DNA of 13,592 bases from Agrobacterium fabrum (GTDB lineage Bacteria > Pseudomonadota > Alphaproteobacteria > Rhizobiales > Rhizobiaceae), in assembly GCA_003241215.1 (NCBI GenBank), contig QFOL01000084.1, forward strand, positions 1-13,592, read 5' to 3'. This document shows, piece by piece, positions 7,683 through 13,592 of this stretch. A program made the position numbers and the translations under genes. Position 1 is the first letter of the stretch. Each line of letters begins with the position of its first letter. The notes beneath the pieces are model-generated. The model did not search any database. It was not told the origin of the DNA and saw only the letters and a list, made by a program, of their open reading frames with translations.

Positions 7683-8819
7683 TCAGCCGTCGAAGAATTC
7701 CTTCATCCGGGCAAAGAAGCCTGTTGATTCCGGATTGTTCTCCTTGGAGGAGAGCTGCTCGAACTCCTGCAACAGCTCGCGCTGACGCTTGCTCAGCTTC
7801 TGCGGCGTTTCGATCTGGATCTGGATATAGAGATCGCCCGTCTGCGCCGAACGCAGAACCGGCATGCCCTTGCCCTTCAAACGGAACTGCTTGCCCGGCT
7901 GGGTGCCCTCCGGAACCGTGACGCGCGACTTGGTGCCGTCGAGCGTCGTGACATCGAAAGTGCCGCCAAGTGCCGCCGTCGTCATCGAGATCGGCACGGT
8001 GCAATAAAGATCGGCGCCGTCACGCTGGAAGAACTCATGCGGGCGCACGGACAGGAAGATATAGAGATCGCCCGCCGGACCGCCGCGCATGCCGGCCTCG
8101 CCCTCGCCCTGCAGGCGAATGCGGGTGCCGTCTTCGATGCCCGAGGGAATGTTGACCGAGAGCGAACGCTCTTCCGTCACACGGCCCTGACCATGGCACT
8201 TGCCGCAGGGGTCGGAAATCGTCTGCCCGCGACCATGGCAGGTGGGGCAGGTGCGCTCCACCGAAAAGAAGCCCTGCGCCGCGCGCACGCGGCCGGAACC
8301 CTGACAGGTGGCGCAGGTCTTGGGCTGCGTGCCGGGCTTTGCGCCTGAACCGGAACAGACGTCACAGGTGATCGAGGTTGGAACCCTGATCTGCGCCGTC
8401 TTGCCGGTGAAGGCCTCTTCCAGCGTGATTTCCATGTTGTAGCGGAGATCGGCGCCGCGCTCGCGACCACCGGAAGATCGGCGCGCACGGCCGCCACCCA
8501 TCATTTCGCCGAAGATGTCTTCGAAAATATCGGAGAAGCCGCCATTGGCGAAACCGCCGCCGCCAAAGCCGCCGCCACCGCCCATGCCGCCATTTTCAAA
8601 TGCCGCGTGGCCGAAACGGTCATAGGCCGCACGCTTCTGCGGGTCCTTCAGCGTTTCGTAAGCTTCGTTGATTTCCTTGAATTTCCGTTCCGAGTCGGCA
8701 TCATCAGGGTTCTTGTCCGGATGGTACTTCATCGCGAGTTTGCGGAAGGCGCTTTTCAGCTCTTTTTCGTCAGCGGTCTTGCTGACGCCAAGTGTTTCGT
8801 AAAAGTCTGCTTTCGCCAT
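7683..8819 (-). CDS. dnaJ: Chaperone protein DnaJ (Hsp40)
   Basis: 378-residue type I Hsp40 co-chaperone that stimulates DnaK ATP hydrolysis and delivers unfolded clients. The order of parts is complete: J domain (about 1-70) with the HPD motif at 33-35; a Gly/Phe-rich linker (about 75-115, with [19 protein letters not shown]); a zinc-binding region with four CxxCxGxG repeats ([32 protein letters not shown]); then the two client-binding C-terminal domains. ATG at 8819 is the family start ([12 protein letters not shown]). A longer in-frame frame to 8879 adds residues unlike DnaJ and runs through an intergenic hairpin. The ribosome site is weak. The gene lies 88 bases downstream of dnaK on the same strand, presumably in one heat-shock operon. 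Confidence 0.98.
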   Translation of the reverse strand: MAKADFYETLGVSKTADEKELKSAFRKLAMKYHPDKNPDDADSERKFKEINEAYETLKDPQKRAAYDRFGHAAFENGGMGGGGGFGGGGFANGGFSDIFEDIFGEMMGGGRARRSSGGRERGADLRYNMEITLEEAFTGKTAQIRVPTSITCDVCSGSGAKPGTQPKTCATCQGSGRVRAAQGFFSVERTCPTCHGRGQTISDPCGKCHGQGRVTEERSLSVNIPSGIEDGTRIRLQGEGEAGMRGGPAGDLYIFLSVRPHEFFQRDGADLYCTVPISMTTAALGGTFDVTTLDGTKSRVTVPEGTQPGKQFRLKGKGMPVLRSAQTGDLYIQIQIETPQKLSKRQRELLQEFEQLSSKENNPESTGFFARMKEFFDG

Positions 8820-8846
8820 TAAGTTAACAAGCCCCGCAAATGGATT

Positions 8847-8869
8847 TCCGGCTGCACTCGGCAGCCGGA
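8847..8869 (-). other. Stem-loop in the dnaK-dnaJ intergenic region
   Basis: TCCGGCTGC (8847-8855), five-base loop, GCAGCCGGA (8861-8869): a perfect 9-base stem. No T run follows on the minus strand, so full termination is unlikely. It may be an RNA processing site or a 3' protector for the dnaK message, lowering dnaJ output relative to dnaK. Hairpin-directed cleavage of a heat-shock mRNA is described for the groESL operon of Agrobacterium; applying it here is inference. Confidence 0.6.
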
Positions 8870-8907
8870 TCTCTTGCATATGTTGTCAGAAGACGGGAAG
8901 CCGCCGA

Positions 8908-10809
<1,902 letters not shown>

Positions 10810-10828
10810 GCTCTTCTCTCCTTGAAGC

Positions 10829-10867
10829 GAGCTGCCGGAACCCCGTGAGGCATTCTTGTGGCAGCTC
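10829..10867 (-). promoter_or_regulatory. Leader hairpin in the dnaK 5' untranslated region
   Basis: GAGCTGCC (10829-10836) and GGCAGCTC (10860-10867) are perfect 8-base inverted repeats enclosing 23 bases. In the mRNA the stem ends about 10 bases before the AAGGAGAG ribosome site. It could affect message stability or act as a temperature-sensitive element. It does not itself pair with the ribosome site, and I do not see a ROSE-type motif, so the role is open. Confidence 0.45.
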
Positions 10868-10907
10868 CTTGACTTGGATTTGCAGTATTCGCTGCAGTTC
10901 TGCGGCG

Positions 10908-10938
10908 TATATAAGGAGCGATTTTTCCTGCTGCAAGG
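10908..10938 (-). promoter_or_regulatory. dnaK heat-shock promoter candidate (RpoH-type)
   Basis: On the minus strand CCTTGCAG (TTGCAG at 10936-10931) is followed after 17 bases by TATATA (10913-10908), within CTCCTTATATAC. The CTTG-type -35 and C-rich, TAT-containing -10 resemble alphaproteobacterial RpoH promoters. Transcription would start near 10900, leaving a leader of about 90 bases that holds the hairpin. A heat-shock promoter for Agrobacterium dnaKJ has been reported; identity with this site is my inference. No CIRCE element is visible. Between here and the hydrolase gene (10939-11153) I see no gene. Confidence 0.65.
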
Positions 10939-11134
10939 CGCAAGAGAGGGGTAAGCGCAGCAAAAAAGCGCAAGAAACCCCTGTCTGCGCAGAAGCATAG
11001 CCGTCCATGCCTGCCGAAACGAAAAAACGCGACTTTGACGTCATGCTGTCCCGTCATCAGATGCGACGGCGGCGGGGGAGGGTGAGGTTCGATTCCGAAG
11101 CCGGTTTGGACCGCTCGCGATTATTGGGGCTTAT

Positions 11135-11160
11135 GGCGAGGCCGGAAGGAGCCTCACGCC
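11135..11160 (-). other. Stem-loop overlapping the end of the hydrolase gene
   Basis: GGCGAGGC (11135-11142) pairs with GCCTCACGCC (11151-11160) with one bulged base and an 8-base loop. It spans the hydrolase stop codon. There is no T run after it on the minus strand, so it is at best a weak or Rho-assisted end of transcription. Confidence 0.35.
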
Positions 11161-12059
11161 TCGCGAAGCTTTCTCTTTTCAGTCAAGCCGAAAATGGCGT
11201 CGATGATTGTCGGGTCGAGTTCGCGTGGCATGTCGTGTCCCATTCCCTTGATCGGCAGATAAATCGCACCTGGGATCGAAAGCGAGGTATCACGACCGCA
11301 GGCTGGCAGGATCAAGGGATCATCAGTTCCATGAATGACGAGCGTCGGCACTGTGATCGTCGCCAGACGCGAGCGCCGGTCCCCGGCCACTGCCATGCCG
11401 GCGATCTGCCGTGCCACGCCGCCGGGGTTATGGTCGCGCTGCACCTCTTCCAGCAGAAGGGCGCGATGGGCGTCTTCGTCGAACGGATAACCCATGCCCG
11501 CAATCCGGCGCGCGAAAGCAAGACGTACAGCCAGAAACCCTTCCTGATCGATAGCGGGATCAGGGGCCGGGCGCATCATCATCGCCATGACATCGGATGC
11601 TGCCTGCGGCAGGGCAGGATTGCCGGTGCTCGACATGATCGAGGTCAGGGAAAGGACACGGTCGGTGTGATCGCTGGCAAGAATTTGTGCGATCATGCCA
11701 CCCATGGAGCGGCCGACGACATGAGCCCGCGCGATGCCGAGCGCGTCGAGAAGGCCGACGGCGTCCTTCGCCATATCGCTGAGCGAATAGGGGACGTCCG
11801 GCCGGCGTCCCGCCATCAATTCGGCCGCAAGAGTGCCGAAATCCGGCGTGGGAGAGGTGCTGAAATGGGTGGAATATCCGGTATCCCTGTTGTCGAAGCG
11901 GATCACGCGATATCCTCTCGCGGCCAGATCCTCGCAAAAGGGAATTGTCCAGCGGATCATCTGTGTTCCCAGCCCGGAAATCAGCAGGATCGCCTCATTC
12001 GCGGCATCGCCGAAACTGTCCCAGGCGAGTTCGATGCCATTGGATTTCGCAATGTTCAT
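11154..12059 (-). CDS. Alpha/beta-hydrolase fold protein
   Basis: 301-residue soluble alpha/beta hydrolase. The nucleophile elbow GRSMGG places the catalytic Ser at 118. LVIHGTDDPL gives the probable acid, Asp247, and KGMGHDMP gives His275, so the triad is complete. ILLISGLGTQMIRW (about 24-37) supplies the oxyanion-hole segment, and YRVIRFDNRDTGYS (50-63) is the usual strand and loop after it. The overall pattern is like methylesterases and lactone or ester hydrolases of the RdmC type, but the substrate cannot be deduced. ATG 12059 is chosen because GGAGGGC lies about 6 bases upstream and homology begins there; an in-frame extension to 12389 would overlap the DUF2239 gene. The gene follows the DUF2239 gene by 64 bases on the same strand and may share its promoter. 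Confidence 0.9.
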   Translation of the reverse strand: MNIAKSNGIELAWDSFGDAANEAILLISGLGTQMIRWTIPFCEDLAARGYRVIRFDNRDTGYSTHFSTSPTPDFGTLAAELMAGRRPDVPYSLSDMAKDAVGLLDALGIARAHVVGRSMGGMIAQILASDHTDRVLSLTSIMSSTGNPALPQAASDVMAMMMRPAPDPAIDQEGFLAVRLAFARRIAGMGYPFDEDAHRALLLEEVQRDHNPGGVARQIAGMAVAGDRRSRLATITVPTLVIHGTDDPLILPACGRDTSLSIPGAIYLPIKGMGHDMPRELDPTIIDAIFGLTEKRKLREA

Positions 12060-12123
12060 GGCTGCCCTCCATCGGCAATCATTGGAACGACTTTCGTGAC
12101 GGCGGCCGAAGACGGGGAGCGTG

Positions 12124-12762
12124 TCACGAATGCGCAGGGTCGGTCGGGCCGAACGCGAGACGCAGGGCGTAAGTCCTGATATCTGCGGGCCATGAGGCCA
12201 GCCGTTCTTCCAGCGCGGGGCGATCATCGGCAAAAAGGGCGCGTGTCGCCTCTTCGTAACCGGGCAGATTTCCCGCGATCGCCTGCATGAATCGATAGGC
12301 GGTTTCCTGCGCTGCCCGCCTTTGCCGGTACGGATCCATTGCTTTCCGGGCCTCGTCCACCAGGCGCCGTAGAGCGGCGGAAGCACCACCGGGCTGGCCT
12401 GCCAGCCATTCCCACTGCCGTGGCAGCAACGTCACCTCGCGGGCGACGACTCCAAGTTTCGGCCGTCCGCGGCTTTTCTGATCCTGACCTTCCTCGGAGG
12501 GTGTGGCGTCGGAGATGTCGGCCTTCGGGCGATACCGTCCCGCCAATGTCTTGGGAGGCTGGGACAGCCGTTCAACGATCTCCGTATCGGTGCCGCGCAG
12601 ATCGAGGTCGACAACACGGCCCGTCGCATCGTCGAACACAAGCACTGTGTCGTCCGTCTTGGCTGATCGGCGGATTGCAATGGCCACTTCGGCCACGGGG
12701 CCGGCGAACAGCAATTTATCGCTGGAAAATGCGGTGCAGGTTTTGCTCGAGGAATTGGACAT
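12124..12762 (-). CDS. DUF2239 family protein
   Basis: 212-residue protein that I recognise as DUF2239 (COG3644), a family with no known function. The conserved core is GRPKLGVVAREVTLLPRQWE (about 98-117) followed by LAGQPGGASAALRRLVDEAR; this block is the family signature. The N-terminal part carries a beta-rich stretch (VAIAIRRS, DDTVLVFDDATGRVVDLDLRG). The C-terminal third is helical, with RAAQETAYRFMQAIAGNLPGYEEATRALFA. No signal peptide or membrane segment is seen. The start at 12762 is the first ATG after a good minus-strand promoter but lacks a clear ribosome site, in line with a short leader of about 20 bases. The promoter is overlapped by a pair of direct repeats, so expression is probably controlled by a repressor encoded elsewhere. 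Confidence 0.85.
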   Translation of the reverse strand: MSNSSSKTCTAFSSDKLLFAGPVAEVAIAIRRSAKTDDTVLVFDDATGRVVDLDLRGTDTEIVERLSQPPKTLAGRYRPKADISDATPSEEGQDQKSRGRPKLGVVAREVTLLPRQWEWLAGQPGGASAALRRLVDEARKAMDPYRQRRAAQETAYRFMQAIAGNLPGYEEATRALFADDRPALEERLASWPADIRTYALRLAFGPTDPAHS

Positions 12763-12789
12763 ATCGCGATCGCCGGAATGGATGCGAGC

Positions 12790-12818
12790 TTAATACCCGG
12801 ATAAAATACGATCGTCAA
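12790..12818 (-). promoter_or_regulatory. Promoter of the DUF2239 gene
   Basis: On the minus strand TTGACG (12818-12813), exactly 17 bases, then TATTAA (12795-12790). Five of six -35 positions match the consensus. Transcription would begin near 12783, about 20 bases before the start codon. The hydrolase gene downstream may be read from the same promoter. Confidence 0.7.
12793..12807. repeat. Direct repeat copy 1, operator candidate
   Basis: ATACCCGGATAAAAT on the plus strand. It covers much of the promoter spacer and the edge of the -10 element of the DUF2239 gene, a position that would block polymerase. It differs at one base from copy 2, which starts 28 bp away. Confidence 0.6.
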
Positions 12819-12820
12819 TT

Positions 12821-12835
12821 ATACCCGGGTAAAAT
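12821..12835. repeat. Direct repeat copy 2, operator candidate
   Basis: ATACCCGGGTAAAAT on the plus strand, just upstream of the -35 element. Its centre TACCCGGGTA is a perfect 10-base palindrome, so each repeat is probably one dimer site. It abuts the stop codon of the phosphotransferase remnant. Confidence 0.6.
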
Positions 12836-13084
12836 TAATGCTGTCGCCGTTCAAAAAAATGCTCGTCCAGCATCAGGTGGAATTGAAGTCTGGTCTGGTC
12901 AGGGTTTGGCAGGCCGTAGCGCGCGAGAAACCTGCGTTGAAGATCGTCCGCGAACGCTTCGAGGCAGTTTCCAGAGTGTGGCGATGTCCTGATTACGATC
13001 CGCTATACCAACACCTCCCGCGTCGATGCAGCTGATAGGGAAGCTGAAAAGAGCGCAGCCAGCCGCGACGGGCGTCGCATCGCT
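12835..13084 (-). pseudogene. Remnant of an aminoglycoside 3'-phosphotransferase gene (APH(3')-I-like C-terminus)
   Basis: Two minus-strand reading frames join to give the C-terminal third of an APH(3') enzyme, which inactivates kanamycin-type antibiotics by phosphorylation. From about 13030 one frame reads CIDAGGVGIADRNQDIATLW. The next frame continues NCLEAFADDLQRRFLARYGL, then PNPDQTRLQFHLMLDEHFF, and stops at TAA 12837-12835. From memory, APH(3')-Ia of Tn903 ends with the pattern CIDxGRVGIADRYQDxAxLW, NCL, YGxxNPD, LQFHLMLDEFF, so the match is specific. A single extra A in the AAA at 12968-12970 causes the frameshift; removing it restores TGG AAC TGC. Farther upstream (about 13030-13084) similarity fades: SDATPV may be a decayed trace of the HGD catalytic loop. 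The N-terminal two thirds are missing, so the enzyme cannot be functional. The plus-strand frame at 12838-13035 is a shadow of it. Confidence 0.78.
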
Positions 13085-13140
13085 GCTCGGTGATGATTGA
13101 TGATGCGCGGTGAATGGCGGACAGGGTGGAAGTCAGTGTT

Positions 13141-13251
13141 CGCCCAATGTATGGTTAAATTACTGTAATAATTGATATATTTTTTGAGTTAGAAAAATTA
13201 TATGTACCAAAAAATGTACCAACTTAATCGGAGTAACGTGTTTTCGATAAA
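13141..13251. other. AT-rich intergenic segment with no gene
   Basis: Base composition falls sharply to AT-rich here, unlike everything to the left. No coding frame is seen between the phosphotransferase remnant and the terminator at 13252. The segment holds a tandem 9-base repeat and a TATAAT on the minus strand (13202-13197). A change of this kind is usual at the edge of acquired DNA. Confidence 0.5.
13202..13222. repeat. Tandem 9-base direct repeat
   Basis: ATGTACCAA (13202-13210), AAA, ATGTACCAA (13214-13222): two exact copies with a 12-base period. It could be a pair of protein-binding sites, for example arm-type sites of a tyrosine recombinase or a repressor site beside the minus-strand TATAAT. 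No integrase or tRNA gene is in the window to decide this. Confidence 0.5.
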
Positions 13252-13278
13252 AAGCTGACGCGATGGTCGCGTCAGCTT
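13252..13278 (-). terminator. Rho-independent terminator of the small HTH gene
   Basis: AAGCTGACGCGA (13252-13263), a 3-base loop, TCGCGTCAGCTT (13267-13278): a perfect 12-base stem. On the minus strand it runs into five T (GCTTTTTATC). It lies 16 bases after the stop of the gene at 13295-13483. Confidence 0.88.
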
Positions 13279-13294
13279 AACGTACTCTCTCCGG

Positions 13295-13483
13295 TTAATT
13301 CAATGATGCTTCTAAACTTCCGGGATGCCGCTTCCCGGTATTAATTTCCGAGATTCGACCCGAATTAGTGTCAAATCGTGCGGCAATTCTGCTTTGCAGC
13401 CAGCCTTGCCTTATCAAACGATGAACTTCAATCGCTTCATCAAAAGTAAGGGAGCGTGACGGCTTCGAAAAATCATCAGTCAT
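13295..13483 (-). CDS. Small predicted helix-turn-helix protein
   Basis: 62-residue protein with a probable DNA-binding helix-turn-helix in the middle: LTFDEAIEVHRLIRQGWLQS followed by RIAARFDTNSGRISEINTGK (about 12-51). The pattern of a helix, then SRIAARFDTNSGRISEI, is like the Hin or resolvase type of HTH, where the protein reads a site without a catalytic domain. I do not know a named family member. A GAGGG ribosome site lies 8 bases before ATG 13483, and a strong terminator follows the stop, so it is very likely a real single-gene transcript. Its GC content is lower than that of the chromosomal genes to the left, which together with the AT-rich flank and the phosphotransferase remnant suggests acquired DNA. 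It may be a regulator or a recombination accessory factor; this is not proven. Confidence 0.65.
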   Translation of the reverse strand: MTDDFSKPSRSLTFDEAIEVHRLIRQGWLQSRIAARFDTNSGRISEINTGKRHPGSLEASLN

Positions 13484-13529
13484 AATTTGCCCTCATGGCA
13501 GAAGTGACCTCGGGCTTGACCGCCACTGA

Positions 13530-13549
13530 TTTTTGTCTCACAACAAAAA
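13530..13549. promoter_or_regulatory. Inverted repeat upstream of the small HTH gene
   Basis: TTTTTGT (13530-13536) and ACAAAAA (13543-13549) are perfect 7-base inverted repeats around 6 bases, about 47 bp before the HTH gene start. The position fits an operator or promoter element for that gene, possibly for autoregulation. A clear -35/-10 pair is not seen. Confidence 0.35.
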
Positions 13550-13592
13550 CGCACACGTAACGTCCCGCGCCCGAAGCCTATTCGAGCGGGAT

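Noticed and set aside
10810..10940. CIRCE element for HrcA control of dnaK
   Set aside because: No TTAGCACTC-N9-GAGTGCTAA-like repeat is present; the visible hairpin has a different sequence and a 23-base loop.
11086..11096. GGTTCGATTCC resembling a tRNA T-loop
   Set aside because: The flanking bases do not form a T-stem and no acceptor, D or anticodon arms can be found around it.
11007..12179. Long plus-strand frame of 390 codons
   Set aside because: It is antisense to the alpha/beta hydrolase, which has a complete catalytic triad and a ribosome site; the plus frame has no family features.
12838..13035. Plus-strand open frame of 65 codons beginning at ATG 12838
   Set aside because: It has no ribosome site and lies antisense to the phosphotransferase remnant, whose conserved protein signature explains this DNA.
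13563..13591. TCCCGC and GCGGGA inverted repeat at the window end
   Set aside because: A 6-base GC stem with a 17-base loop and no T run is expected by chance, and the context is cut off.

Overview
The window looks like chromosomal DNA of an alphaproteobacterium in the Rhizobiaceae, most likely Agrobacterium or a close Rhizobium. The basis is the high GC content, the codon use, the DnaK and DnaJ proteins, and a family mix typical of that group (DctB/DctD-type regulators, TTT transporters, DUF924, DUF2239). Species assignment is by recognition only; no search was run.

Layout. Positions 1-98 are the tail of an unrecognised plus-strand gene, closed by a strong terminator (121-149). Positions 262-4613 and on to 6689 form a transport and regulation block on the plus strand: a DctB-like membrane histidine kinase, a DctD-like AAA+ response regulator overlapping it by 4 bases, then tctC, tctB and tctA, encoding a tripartite tricarboxylate transporter. 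Two near-identical palindromes 32 bp apart lie between the regulator and tctC and are the obvious candidate operators. A terminator with a GAAA loop (6709-6737) ends the block. Next come slyX and a DUF924 gene, 13 bases apart, which converge on the dnaKJ operon through a shared terminator (7625-7660).

Positions 7683-10938 are the minus-strand dnaK-dnaJ chaperone operon, with a heat-shock-type promoter, a leader hairpin and a dnaK/dnaJ intergenic hairpin. Two further minus-strand genes follow: an alpha/beta hydrolase (11154-12059) and, upstream of it, a DUF2239 gene (12124-12762). The DUF2239 promoter is overlapped by two direct repeats that look like repressor sites.

From about 12835 to the end the DNA changes character. 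There is a truncated, frameshifted remnant of an aminoglycoside 3'-phosphotransferase gene on the minus strand, then an AT-rich stretch with tandem 9-base repeats, then a small helix-turn-helix gene with its own terminator. This looks like the worn edge of an acquired region.

How the genes work together: the kinase senses a periplasmic ligand and phosphorylates the regulator, which probably binds the paired palindromes and drives tctCBA. TctC captures a carboxylate in the periplasm and delivers it to the TctA/TctB membrane complex. The regulator has Pro in place of Thr in its GAFTGA loop, and no convincing sigma-54 promoter is visible ahead of tctC, so its mode of activation is an open question. 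No wholly new system is evident. The best leads are this regulatory arrangement, the resistance-gene remnant, and the repeat-bearing DUF2239 promoter.
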